A stretch of 64,000 nucleotides of DNA from Metridium senile (lineage: Eukaryota; Cnidaria; Anthozoa; Actiniaria; Metridiidae), in assembly GCA_949775045.1 (NCBI GenBank), contig OX459099.1, positions 6,159,937 to 6,223,936 on the forward strand, given 5' to 3'. A program made the position numbers and the translations under genes. A model generated the notes under the pieces. The model had not been told where the DNA came from. It searched no databases and saw nothing but the letters and a program-made list of their open reading frames with translations. This document shows positions 34,801 through 45,900 of this stretch, piece by piece. How positions within the stretch are numbered: position 1 is the stretch's first letter; each line of letters starts with the position of its first letter.

Positions 34801-36043
34801 ATTTTTCACCTAGCATAACATCATTGGCATTTTAGCCAGAGCACCAAAACCTTCCAAACATGTCAATTTCAGGTGGTTCTTTCACATGACAGAGCTGAGA
34901 TTTTAAACTAGAGTACAAACACTAAAAGTGTGCAATACTTTGTACTATTTACCACTAAATAGTGTTGATTAAGCAATAGAGAACAAAAGAATTTAGCAGT
35001 ATTTAGTGGTATTTATGTTGCACACTTTTAGTGTTTGTATCTGTTCCATTTTTCCATTATTTATGAAAGTGGTCTAGTTTCTTCACCTCTTCCCTCTTTT
35101 TCTCTAGTATTACTTTTATTACCCTTTCTTTTCATTTATCTTTTTTTCCCTTTTACATATTCTTTGTACTTACACATGCCTGTGTTGTGTGGTAATATTC
35201 CATATTTTGAATCCATTTTAGGCTCACCTCTCCAAGGTATCACACAGGTTTCCCAACCAAGTCAAACCCAGGCCACACCAACTCTGATACAACAGCAACC
35301 CCAACAGCAGCAGATCTCCCAACAACTTCTACAACAATCAATACCACAAGGTTTTTTGCATCAGAATGTTATTACTACAGGCGTAGATCAACAACAGTCA
35401 TCACTGCCATCATCGATACCATCACAGGTAGTTTAATTATTCTACCTTACGCTAAAATGATGATGATCAATCTTTCAGGTTTTTCTAGTGAAATTCCAAA
35501 TACAATGTAATCCATGACCAGTTTCACATTATCTAGAACCAGTGTACTATTTGTATAGGAAAAGCATCATTTTGTTGTGGAAATATTCACAAATTCCAAT
35601 CAAAGCACCAAAACATTGTATGGCTTAACAATGGAAAACACAAATTTACTCTGAATTGAGGCTATCCATGTGCAAATGTGCCTTTTGCCAAATAGAACAG
35701 CAGTGTTAGATAACATGAAACTGGAGTATTGCTTAATATACAGTAAGAACTAACGCTTTGCTCATTTTAGGTTTTTCTACAAGTTCAAGAGGATTTCCGT
35801 AAACTAATTGAACAACAAAAAGTAGAAGAAGACAGACAACGAAAGGAATTGGAAGAGAAAGTTATGACACTGGAACAACACAGTAAGAAGTACCGCTCGG
35901 AGCTTCAGATTGCACAGAAAGCTGCAGAGACCTACCGTGACCAACTACAAGCTGAGTCTAGAGAACGTGCAAGACTTTTACAACTTTACGAATCACCAAA
36001 GAAAGGTGCTGAAAAGCCAGCTGTTGAATCTTTGCAAAAGTAA
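25884..36043 (+). CDS. GABPB: GA-binding protein subunit beta (GABP-beta)
   Basis: Exons: 25884-26009, 26893-27090, 28047-28145, 28468-28542, 28631-28676, 29549-29650, 30993-31112, 31579-31677, 32216-32794, 33134-33171, 33554-33745, 34161-34395, 35222-35427, 35771-36043. They total 2388 nt (795 aa) in frame. The N-terminus ([63 protein letters not shown]) is the ankyrin block known from GABPB1/2, which binds the ETS subunit GABP-alpha. Residues about 180-705 are Q/S/T-rich like an activation domain, including a 193-codon exon. Residues about 706-780 form a charged coiled coil for beta-beta dimerisation. The protein is about twice the length of vertebrate GABPB1 because the centre is expanded. 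It should act in the nucleus at CCGGAAGT promoters. Confidence 0.95.
26362..26619. mobile_element. TA-flanked MITE with CAGTGAGAC ends
   Basis: The left end CAGTGAGACTACTGAAACCG and right end CGGTTTCAGTAGTCATACTG are inverted repeats with TA on each side. The interior is non-coding. Intron 1 of GABP-beta. The style resembles the element at 49715-49927. Confidence 0.75.
27027..27243 (+). repeat. 130-bp tandem duplication spanning the exon 2/intron 2 junction of GABP-beta
   Basis: The last about 64 nt of exon 2, its donor and the start of the intron (27027-27113) recur at 27157-27243 with three or so changes. The copied junction at 27220/27221 is intact (ACATG|GTAAGG). Reading on from the first donor hits an in-frame TAG, so the second copy is probably a decoy donor or pseudo-exon. 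Confidence 0.85.
27091..27477. mobile_element. MITE abutting the exon 2 splice donor of GABP-beta
   Basis: The left end GTAAGGAGGGCTTTTATTTA and the right end, read in reverse complement as GTACTTAGGGGGCTTTTATC, are inverted repeats. A second copy of the family lies at 44267-44511 in another gene, sharing the interior (CAATATTGAGGGG, ATATTTTTGCCAA, AATATTTGGAAAAG). The left terminus coincides with the GT of the exon 2 donor. Confidence 0.65.
27526..27807 (+). repeat. Array of eight ATCACCATGGAAAC motifs (RFX X-box-like)
   Basis: ATCACCATGGAAAC or near variants (ATCACTATGGAAAC, ATTACTATGGAAAC, ATCACCATGGAGAC) occur at 27526, 27642, 27670, 27697, 27724, 27751, 27767 and 27794, mostly 27 bp apart. 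Six match the X-box pattern RYYNYYATRRNRAC fully. It could be an RFX-bound enhancer or just a 27-bp minisatellite. Intron 2 of GABP-beta. Confidence 0.6.
28206..28256 (-). other. Hammerhead-like retroelement motif (degenerate)
   Basis: On the minus strand CTGATGA is followed by a 6-bp stem (GGTTTC/GAAGCC) and then AAAATGTTG in place of GAAAC. This is the kind of signature found in Penelope-like elements, here with a damaged core. No coding remnant is visible nearby. Confidence 0.35.
29737..29841. mobile_element. Dispersed repeat family (ACTAGTATAGGCTGCGTC)
   Basis: This fragment shares ACTAGTATAGGCTGCGTC, GATATAAACGATAGGTAATA and TTTGTAACACCGTAAAAAAT with copies at 33329-33505, 37966-38170, 43610-43803 and 52995-53080. 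Some copies also contain the GACGAAGGGCTAAAG motif. It is a multi-copy non-autonomous element. Confidence 0.65.
31934..31962 (+). ncRNA. Hammerhead ribozyme-like core
   Basis: CTGATGA (31934-31940) is followed by a short hairpin (GACT-ATGT-AGTT), GAAA (31954-31957) and ACGTT, which is the order of a type I hammerhead. Stem III would be only AC/GT, as in the minimal, dimer-acting hammerheads of Penelope-like elements. Stem I could form from TTTA upstream and AAAT downstream, with a mismatch next to the core. It sits in an intron of GABP-beta. The match is short and could be chance. Confidence 0.35.
33329..33505. mobile_element. Copy of the dispersed ACTAGTATAGG family
   Basis: It contains ATTTGGAAAAAATGTTGGCTTAAC, two AAAGTTAAGTCAATATTTTTTAC-like segments and the reverse complement of GATATAAACGATAGGTAATA and ACTAGTATAGGCTGCGTC. 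Intronic in GABP-beta. Confidence 0.55.
33729..33905 (+). repeat. 37-bp tandem repeat duplicating a splice donor
   Basis: About five units of 37 bp each contain ACAACACAG|GT, with GT at 33746, 33783, 33820, 33857 and 33894. The first is the donor of exon 11 of GABP-beta. Reading past it gives an in-frame TAG within 19 codons, so only the first donor keeps the normal protein. Confidence 0.9.
34448..34666. mobile_element. Foldback MITE
   Basis: CTAACAGGTTCCCATTTAAA at the left pairs with TTTAAATGGGAACCTGTTAG at the right. Each arm holds a doubled AAATCTGTACTTTCCC-type unit and a GATCAACCAATCAGAG segment. Intronic in GABP-beta. Confidence 0.75.
34914..35039. mobile_element. Small foldback MITE
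   Basis: TACAAACACTAAAAGTGTGC at the left and GCACACTTTTAGTGTTTGTA at the right are perfect inverted 20-mers. The inner arms share ACCACTAAAT/ATTTAGTGGT. Intronic in GABP-beta. Confidence 0.75.
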
Positions 36044-36215
36044 AATGTGTGTCTGACAATCCTCCTGTTAACCCAAAGAAATGTGTTCATGAAACCAGGA
36101 GTTACGGTTGTCAGGGTTGTTAACCTGGTGTTGTTAAACCAGCTGCTCCAGTGTTTAAGTGTATATAAGCATGCATTAATCATAATCAGTGGTAACTAAA
36201 CAAATACATCAAATC

Positions 36216-36482
36216 TAGCCTGCGTAGCAAGTGTTTCTTTTGGGGGGAACAGGAGAAATTTTTTTTGAGATAGCTGTGTTACCGATGTGGCCACGCGAAA
36301 CCTAAGACGAGTGCAAAAAAAACGAGGCGAGGGGGAAGAACGGAGGAAACTCCTCCTCTACCCCACCCTGCAACTATATTTTTTTCACACATCTTAGGTT
36401 TCGAGCGGCCATATTGATAACACAGCTAACCCAAAACATTTTTCTCCCGTTTCCCCCAAAAGAAACAGTTGCTACGCAGGCT
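36216..36482. mobile_element. MITE with 10-bp target duplication (Mutator-like)
   Basis: Terminal inverted repeats AGCCTGCGTAGCAAGTGTTT and AAACAGTTGCTACGCAGGCT are flanked by ACATCAAATC at 36206-36215 and again at 36483-36492. A 9-10 bp duplication points to the MULE/Mutator superfamily. Longer internal arms (GGTTTCGxGCGGCCA) also pair. Confidence 0.75.
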
Positions 36483-37444
36483 ACATCAAATCATTTGTGT
36501 TGGATTTGTAAAAACTCAGTCGACAAAGAACAATAGTTAATTGCCATGTTTGGTTGAATGTAATGAAAAAAGCGAATATTAGGCAAACACAGTAAGTAAT
36601 GTAAATCTATATATAGACTATTACTAATATGAATAATTAATATTATATCCATATTTATGCAATCTAAAAATGAACTTCAGGTCTGAATTTTAGGTTTGTG
36701 AAATAGTGGGTAGATCCTACTTGACCAACTTTGGTTCAGTCTTTGGCCCTGGTTGTTTGAAAGAGGTTAACACATTTATTCTAATAGGTGTAATGTATTC
36801 ATAACCACAGTAACAGTTAAACTAGTACAACAAGTCTTACTTACTGACATTGCACACTCTAGCTCTAATGGAGTAAAAATTAGCCTGATGGATGTACAGT
36901 GACGTATTTTGTTATGGTTTTGCCAACCAACCATTGTTATTTGAACAAAGAAAATTACAAAATCTATTGAGAATGGTTGGCAAATTAGCATCACAATACC
37001 AACACTTGTAAACACTACGCTCACCTATATGTCAAGAGGGCTACTTACTGACGTTTTGGGGTAACTACTTAGTGTAGGCAGTCACATAATGGTTATTAAA
37101 TATTATATAGGGTTAAGAAATATTTGTCATCTGTTGTAATGACAGCAATTTACCACTATGAGTAAAGTATATGTGATGTGTTAACCCTCTTCCAAGCAAC
37201 CAGGCCTGCAAGTACACCGAGCAGTAGACTAGACCTAGATCGTGATTGATTATTGTAACTATGTATATATGGTTTTAACCTACACAAAGAATCTAAGTTA
37301 TTAACTAAAATAGTTAACTCAAGTTACAACTTGAGCTTTTAGCACAAATCGGAGTAATTTAATTGGATAATAATGACATAAAACAAGGCTGCGTACTTAG
37401 CTCAACAATATTGCTGTGCACTCTGTATCCGAAGGCAGAATGTT

Positions 37445-37689
37445 ACACTGCAAAAACGGCTGAGTAGATACAATTCAGTATATTGAGTTAATCATGCATT
37501 CAAGATGACACTTTATAGTGAGTAAACCCAACTCATTATTAAGAGTAAACATAAACGTAGACGGCCATTGAGTACAATGTACTCAATATATTGAGTTTAA
37601 CTTTTACTCACTATATAGTTGGGTTAACTCACTATAAAGTGTCATCCTGAATGCAGTGAGGTGTATCTACTCTGCCGTTTTTGCAGTGT
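37445..37689. mobile_element. Foldback MITE with ACACTGCAAAAACGGC ends
   Basis: ACACTGCAAAAACGGC...GAGTAGATAC pairs with GTATCTACTC...GCCGTTTTTGCAGTGT. The inner ATGACACTTTATAGTGAGT and its complement also pair. Non-coding. Confidence 0.75.
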
Positions 37690-37965
37690 ACAGCCACGTC
37701 TTCTACTGCCATGCGTGTATACTCTATGTTGTTGAGCTACTTGAACCACATGTTTCTCTTTATCAAGGCTGTGTTTTGTACGAGAAAGTATTTGTTCACT
37801 TTGTGATCGTCCTTCCTCTTATTAGCCCGCCTATCGTCTATTGCATGATTAGAGGGCTTGGCAGCAAAGTCTTGTGGAACGTTTTGTCTCAGGAATGCCA
37901 GCGTGCAATTTTTAATTATTGATTAATCTATGTTTGAATGACAATATGAAGTATAAATAGAAACT

Positions 37966-38170
37966 AGCGAGTAAACTAGTATAGGCTGCGTCTGTGTTTG
38001 ATATAAATGATAGGTAATATAATGAAATTTGTAACACCGTAAAAAATGTTGACTTAACTTTACTTTTTGGTCCAACTCTTTTACTCCGACGAAGGGCTAA
38101 AGCTCGAAACGTCAGAAAAGTTAAGTCAACATTTTTTACGGTGTTATAAATTTCATTATATTACCTATGA
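37966..38170. mobile_element. Dispersed ACTAGTATAGG family copy with GACGAAGGGC motif
   Basis: It contains the family's left part, then ACTCCGACGAAGGGCTAAAG...GAAACGTC (38083-38113), then an inverted copy of TTGACTTAAC...TTTGTAACACCG. Overall it is a foldback. Confidence 0.6.
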
Positions 38171-38700
38171 CAATATGAAGTGTGATAATGTAATATTGTA
38201 TGAGGTTATGAATAAAACCTTGGTAATTCAATGGGTGTGATTTGGTACACTATCTAGTGAATGTTTTGATTGAAAGTGATACAACAGAGATCCCTTGAAG
38301 GTAGTGGTCTTTTTCTTGCACCCCAAACTATAAAAGATGAATTATCTGACCACAATAGCAACTAAACAATTCGTAGGTGGCAGGCGCGGAGTCAGAAATC
38401 TGTCAGGGTGGTGTCCCACTTGCAACGGCGGACAATCGGTTATGCGTGATAGACAATTCACGGGTAGCTGTCAAATTTGAAGAATGGCAAGGCGAATTCA
38501 TAATGATTGCAAAACATTAACAAACGACAAGATCTCGGCGCAAAGCTTACCAACTAAACGGCTTAATTATCAAACGATATGAAAAGTCACAGCGAAAGAA
38601 TATATAGTATAACGAAGCTCTCAAGCAAATTAGAAAAAAATTAAACGTTTAATTGCCAAATTTGAAAATTGCGTTGTAACTCCACGTAACATGCATACCA

Positions 38701-38860
38701 CAGTGGTGGATCTAGGAATATTTTAGGGGGTGAATGTGAAGCGTATATTTGGTATTTGTGCATTGTTCATATGTTACTAATAAAACACTAAAAAGCAGAA
38801 AACGGAGCGAAAATGGGGGGTGGCTAGCCACCCTATTCACCACCCCTAGATCCGCCACTG
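38701..38860. mobile_element. Foldback MITE with CAGTGGTGGATCTAGG ends
   Basis: CAGTGGTGGATCTAGG at the left and CCTAGATCCGCCACTG at the right are inverted. A partial relative (ACACCCCCTAGATCCGCCCC) is seen near 39410-39432. Confidence 0.65.
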
Positions 38861-39616
38861 TACCAAGTAATCGAAGTAGTTTATTTCAATGGAAGACTCG
38901 AAAGTACGAGGCACAATAGTCCTTCTTCAATATGCGCGTGCATAATAAGGGATATCAAAAGTTAGCCGATTTGCCATTTTCGAGAGATATTTATATTATG
39001 TGAAAAACCCTAAAAGTAACTCTCCAAAAATAAGAACGCGTTTCATTTAAAATTGCTCTCTTAGAAATTTACCAAATTCGTTCCCACAATGTATACTAGC
39101 AGTACCTAAGACCGCGATTTGCCTAAATATCTCACCGCGCCCGGAAAACAAGTCAGAAGGAAAATCCCCCATAGTAACCTAGCGTTGCTATGGACGCTCC
39201 GATATCGAAAAACCGTATTGCATAGTAGACTTCAATGTATCTCTAGTAAGTAAATGGTATATAGCATACTGACAGAAAGTTGCTTCAAAGCACATATTTT
39301 TTCGGTTGAAAATTGGTGGTCAGGTCGTAAAAATACTGAATCGAGCCACCTTAATGTCTTAAATAAAATAGGGGTAATTGCGGCGCTAGGGGGTGTCTGG
39401 TGCCTGAAGGGACACCCCCTAGATCCGCCCCTCAATGTCGAAAGAAGGATTCAGCCACTAGCCATGCATACAAAATACAAAAGACGGTTGTTTCAACGCA
39501 GTTTTATTAAATGGTATTAATATAGATGGTCAAAAGTATTTTCTAAACTTGGTATACTGTATTATGTTTACGATCTGCTTAGTACTTTTAAAAAACTTTA
39601 CCTAAATTAAACAAAC

Positions 39617-39938
39617 ACCGATGTAGAGTTAATAAGCAATGTTTTTTAATGTTTTTTAATTGACCGATTGTCTATTCATAATAGTTGAAGTAACTGCATA
39701 GTATTAACGATTGTCCTGGATGTTGGTTATTCTATATTTACGAAGAATACTTTTACGAAAAACACGTCTAAGTTATTTCGTTATCAAGTCCGTTCCAGTG
39801 ACCGATGTAGAGTTAATGAGCAATGTTTTTTAATGTTTTTTAATTTACCGATTGTCTATTCATAATAGTTGAAGTAACTGCATAATGTTAATGTTTGTCC
39901 TGGATGTTGGTTATTCAATATTTACGATGATACTTATG
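39617..39938 (-). repeat. 184-bp tandem duplication at the 3' end of the SP/TP-rich gene
   Basis: CCGATGTAGAGTTAATxAGCAATG, GACCGATTGTCTATTCATAATAG-like and CCTGGATGTTGGTTATTC segments occur at about 39617-39760 and again at about 39801-39933. The second copy borders the stop codon (39934-39936), so the 3' untranslated region has been duplicated. Confidence 0.75.
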
Positions 39939-42900
39939 AGTTAATAAGTTGCCTTTTACAGACCGATTTTCGTGAAGTTGGTTCTTTCTTGGCTTGTTTT
40001 CGTGGTACGTTACTGTCAGGCGTACCGACTCTCTTAAGCTTACCACGACGTATTTGTGGTGATGGAGTTTTGAAACTGTTTTGATCTTGTAGATCAATAT
40101 GTGTTGGCTTAGGTAGAGGGGTCTCTTGGAGATGAGCTGTGTTGTCATCGTTACTGTTTGATGAGTTTTTGGCACGTGATTTGGGAGGCTTTTTGGCCTT
40201 CTTTGGAGCTGAGTCTGCGAGATTTGCAACACGTGGGGTTTTAGAATGATCTTGTTTCGTTTTTTTCTTCAATATAGGTGACTCACCAGCTTGTACTTTC
40301 GGCTGTCGTTTTCTGTATTTTCGTTTAGGGCGTGTCACTTGAGGTTCTCCACTACTACTGCATATCTCAACAGAAGCAGCCACAGATGTAAGACCAACTT
40401 CACTAAAGTCAGTCACTTGACAAACTGTTGTAAGAGGTACTCTCTGAATAGGGCTTTCTTGGTGGAAGGACTCGTTATCAGAGACAGTCCGCCCAGGACT
40501 AAGTTCAGCAAAAGTCGGTGAGAATCCTAGTCGTGGGGTTGTGAAGGGCGATACATAACTGAGCGGATCCTCAGTCATCACACAACATGGCGTACCTGTA
40601 TCATCGTCGGCGTCTTGTGAGTTGGGCGACTGAGACAACTCCTCTGTAGTTATAGGGTTTGGAACGCAGCCTCTTAGAACGTTGGAAACCTCAGGAGATG
40701 ATGGTACGATGAAAGGGCTCATCATGTTAGTACCAGGAAATCTGTGGTCTTCTGATGAGTAAGAAGTATCCTGAGGAACAATCCCAATAGGGGACGAAAG
40801 AAGATCTGTCAATCTAGGACTAGTAACATAATGGTCGGTGCTATTACGCTGAGACATCACAGGAGATCTTTCAGGACTTGATGTGTTGCCATACGCATAC
40901 GCACTGATATTATAGCTGCCATTTCCAGTATTCAACATGGGACTTGCGTCAATGGTATTTCTGTAATCATGGTCGTCGTTCTGTGATTCAGGAACTAGTT
41001 GATGTTGTAGCTGAAGAAGACCTTGACAACATTCATCAATAACAGTATTATTGTCAGCTGAAGGACAACATTGTTCAACTGCATTAACATCATATGTAAC
41101 GGGTGAAACCTGATCCTGTTGTGCAATGCCACTCATGGTTAAAGCTGCATCAACTATAGAGTTGCATTCTACTTGTGTTGTCAATATATCATCTGGGACT
41201 TCGAGAATATAAATCTGATTATCCCCCGTCGTGCTAGGGTTCTCCTCCAAATAAGCCGCTCCCGGGTTCCCTTCTAGATATGATATTTGTGCAGACTCAC
41301 TAGAACTCAATATCTTAGTTATGTCAGATAGATTGATCCATCTTCCTTTCAATTCATCATTGGTGGTTAGTATCAGCTCTGATACATTTGTTAAGGGACC
41401 AGAATAAACGTAGTCGTTGGAGGACTGGAGACACTCTATCACAGGAGATTGTGTGAGATTCTCTTGGTCTACCTCACCTTCTCCTTCGTTTTCTTTATTC
41501 TCACTAGGTGCAGCTTGATCACTTCCCAGGTCGTTGTCTCTGGAAGAACTTGTTCTTTTGCAAATGTCGAACCGTGTCAAACCAAACCCTTTGAGTAAAA
41601 AGAGTGAACATGCATGTTGTAGTCTCTCAAATGGTATTATTTGATCTCGAGTTAGATGGTTTTACAGTGGGTACATATATCATTATAGGTAAACTGCACT
41701 ACAAGTCAGTATACACCTATTTCAGAAAAGGTTGTCATCGCCAAAGGCGATAGGCTATAGGTGATAGGTCATTCCAAGACCCAAGTGCACTATGGGTATA
41801 ATCTTAAATCGTGAATACCGTCGTGTTTGAATCTCAATCATGCCAACTCCACTAAACAACGATTGTTGGAGATGACATCATTAAAATATAAACACGGCGG
41901 CATTCATGATTTAAGATTATACCCATAGTACACTTGGGTCTTGGAATGACCTATCGCCTATATAGCCTATCGCCTTTGGCGATGACAACCTTTTTTGAAA
42001 TAGGTGTATGTAAGTATGTATGTAAGTATGTATAAGTACATGCATTATACAGTTTACCTTCCAGTCTCTTAACCAGACCTTCCACATATTCAGAAGCATG
42101 AGAGAGAATTCTAAGCTAAAATATAGAAAAGATATTGCTATTAGCACTGTCTTCGTCATCATTATCAACATATTCATGATCGTCGTCGTCATCATCATCA
42201 TCATTAACAGAGGGGGGCATAAGGGGGAGGGGGATGGTAACCGCAAAACCGCTCCAAAACAAAATCGACAAAAACCGCTAAATCGCACAAAATTTTGCTA
42301 AAAACCGTAACCGCAAGCCGGTGATTTGTAAAACCGCAAATACCAATGAAAAAAAAAACCGCAAAACCGCAAACCCGTACGCCCCTCCCTCCCCCTCTTA
42401 ACCTTATCACCATCACAAGCACCAGTCATCAGCGCGCCTTTACGTTTTTATTCTTACACTTGTTATCCTAAATCACCTTTATTTAATTGTACATGTAAGG
42501 CGCATTGAGAATAGAAATGTGCCATAGAAACACATTAAATTATTATTATCCTGGCCTAAAACGCTTAGGCAGTGTATTAATGCCGCTTATAAAATAACTA
42601 TTTGAAATCACGTATTTTGATTGGTTGAGGCGCGTGCTTTATGAGAGCACACAGCACGCGCGTTTGCATGTTGATCAATTTGTATTTTATAAAAGAAATA
42701 AAAAACTTGCTTTCTGTGCTGTATGCAGTTATAAAGCACTTGGGGATTGTCAGAACACTTCGCGTCCTGCTTCTCTTAACACTTCTCTCGTGTTCTGACA
42801 ACCCCGCGTGCTTTATAACTGCACACAACACGCGCGCGCGTTTTCTATTCCTTCATTACCCTACTCCATGATCTCTGTGTGCCAGGCAAGGCTCGACAAA

Positions 42901-45900
42901 GTTCCTGGAAACATTCTTTTATTTCCATGCAATTACGACTGAAATAGAGACACAAGAAAACGATAGGTATGATATAATGAAATAATTATCACTTATTGAC
43001 TGGGACAGAGGGAAACAGTATGTTTTGTGGTCCCGAGACCGCTGATGTTTCCCGAGGCGGAGCCGAGGGAAACATCGGCGGTCTCGGGACCACAAAACAC
43101 ACTGTTTTCCGAGGTTTCAGTCTATAAGTGTTTTGTTATATACCAACTGTCAAAGAAAAAACGAGCCATCTCGCTTTTTTGCACTTGCATAGAACTGTTT
43201 TAACAAGCTGGTTTGCTTAGCTCTTCAAAGTCGGCAGAAACTCCTTTTCCTAAGCAAAAATCCCTTACAATTTTCACGGCTAGTTTAGTGGAGTTCTTTG
43301 TGCATTTAGACTCTTTTTTGTCCAACAACTTTTAAATATTTTCCTCTGTTCTGCTTGCAAATCTCTTACTTTCCTCCATGTTGTCTTTCTGGTTCAACGA
43401 TTTTGAAACGCTCGCCTTGTGCTGGGATTTTCCCGCTTTTTACTCAATCGACTTCCGGTAATTGACCTCCGGTTTTGTTATTCCCGGTAAATAATATATT
43501 GTTGCCCGCTGAGAGTCGTTGCCGCGGAAACATCCAAATTTGTTCACGTTCACGTGATACCCTCTTGCCCAATCAAATTGCGAGAAAAATGAACTTTGAC
43601 AGTTGGTATATAACAATGAAATTTGTAACACCGTAAAAAATGTTGACTTAACTGATGTTTCGAGCTTTAGCCCTTCGTCGGAGTAAAAACAGTCAGTAAA
43701 AAGTCCTTTTTTTACTCCGACGAAGGGCTAAAGATCGAAACGTCAATAAAGTTAAGTCAACATTTTTTATACGGTGTTACAAATTTCATTATATTACCTA
43801 TAGGTATTCAATGATGAGTGCATTCAATCTGCTCTCATTTTAACATAATCCCTTACTGTTCTCGTTCTCTTTTCCTGTCCTTGTCTTCAACTCTTGGTGT
43901 TTTTGGTCTACACAATTCTCTAGGTGTCTTGCTGGATGTTTTTTTGTTATATTTACGTCTCTTAGTTGCCCTGGGAGTATTAGACTCGCATTCAGCCGAC
44001 GCGTCGACTGGTTTTACTGTGGGTGTGTCGAGAGTGGAGGCGAGTAATTCACGAATACAATCAGACAAGCTTGTTTCTTGTTGGCATAGTGATGAAGACT
44101 GGAGTGGAGTCTGATCACATGATTCGCTAATCACTTCAGTGACTTCATGAAGCATCTGCGTTGCCATGGTACTGTCTCGTTTATGAGGATTGTTCACAGT
44201 AGGAACCTGCTAAAGATATCGAATAAATAAACCTTGGTGTGAGATATTATCTGTACTAATAGACCATACTAAGGAGGATTTTATTTATTAGTGTATGGGG
44301 AAGGTTCGGCAATATTGAGGGGCGAGGTTCACGTTATTTTCGGATGCTATATAGGAGGGTTGTTACAAATTGTATGCTGTTTTATCCACATTTGGTAAAA
44401 TCTGGATGAAAAATATAGGGGGTTATGATATTTTTGCCAATCAGGAAGGGGGGTTGGGTAATATTTGGAAAAGACAACCGGTGTTTTTGCCGACCCCCTC
44501 CTAAATAGTAGTTTACCAAACGTTGATCAAAAACCGTCAGTACCACTGTTATGAGGTTGTGATGGACTGTTTGCGGGCTGCAGTTCCTGGCTGCATTAAT
44601 TACGCATGTTTTATCTATAATTCCGTACCTTTTTACTTGTGTGATTGTGTCTATTTCTCTTAAAACTAGAACCCAATAATCGTCGTTTATATCCTTGCGG
44701 TGGAGTACCTGTTATAGGTAACGAGCAGTGAAACGTTTAGTATCAACACAACATGTTGTTATATTTGATAATTATTTAACAAATATAAAACGAAAAAAGG
44801 CGCGGTTTTAACAGCGCCCGGTTGCCTACTTCTAAACTCGGTTCCCGCTTGTCTATATCAGGTTATTGTAAACATGGGGGAAACGTTTTATATTTTGCAC
44901 TTATACTGATTCTCTCAATGTAAATCAAATATCACAAATATCATTTTCGTCATGCAGATCCTGTACATTATGACTATGAAAAGCGCGCGAACGCACGAAC
45001 GCAGTCAAGGCATGGTAAAGCACAATCAAAGTTCTAGTAACATCATAGTCGCGGCAAGGCACGCACACGGCACGGCATTTTTCATAGTCATACGAAATCT
45101 GCTCTAACATCATCACATCAGTCACTATTTCCATTATTTCTATTTTACCTTTGAGATAGATAGGTTGTTTTGTACTTCCTTTGCTTTCGCCACAGCTAGT
45201 TTTCTCAAGACGTTCTTTTAAAATACGTTTGTCGTGCCCCTGTGTGATGACGTATTGCTGTGTATGGCCTCTGATTGGCTGCAGGGGTGCTACGTTCTTG
45301 GATACTAATACCAGTGGGGAGCAGCAACCTTTGGTTTCTGAATAGCGAGGGGATACACGGATCATTGTGGATTTCTTGTGCCGAGAAGGGGCGTCTGTGA
45401 GCAAAAAGAAACAAAATCATTAAATTAGCTAATCAAGCTTATTAGTCAATCAATCAATCAATCAAACAAACAATCAATCCGGCAATCAATCAATCAATCA
45501 ATCACGCAAACAATTTTTTTAATAAATCAAACAATCAATTAGTCAACCAATTAATCAATCAAACAAGAAACCAAGCAACAAATCAATCAATCAACTAATT
45601 AATCGATCGATTGAACAATTAATTAATTAACCAACAAACTCGGTTACACAAGTAATTACATACAGAGAAACTTTCTCTTTTATACATGCACGACCAGTTA
45701 ATAGTCTTACCTCGGTTAGGTGGTTTTTGCTTGGGTGTTTTAAAATTATGTTCTGTACGGGGAGACAGTGGTTTGGGTGTGGCTACTCCCTTTGCACTTA
45801 GACAAGCAGGGTTTACACTTGAATCATGACTTGAGACAGCAAACCTTTCACAAGGTGAGATAGTTGTAGATATTGGGGAAGGTTTTACACTGGTAAATGG

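Larger units (their letters stand above)
36044..39933. other. Intergenic region between convergent GABP-beta and the SP/TP-rich gene
   Basis: It includes the 3' untranslated region of GABP-beta, with AATAAA at 38211, and that of the minus-strand gene, with AATAAA near 39502 on the minus strand. MITEs lie at 36216-36482, 37445-37689, 37966-38170 and 38701-38860. Short frames such as those at 37656-37922 lie in or beside these elements and look non-coding. Confidence 0.5.

Noticed and set aside
37656..37922. 88-codon frame downstream of GABP-beta
   Set aside because: It starts inside a MITE arm and shows no conserved motif.
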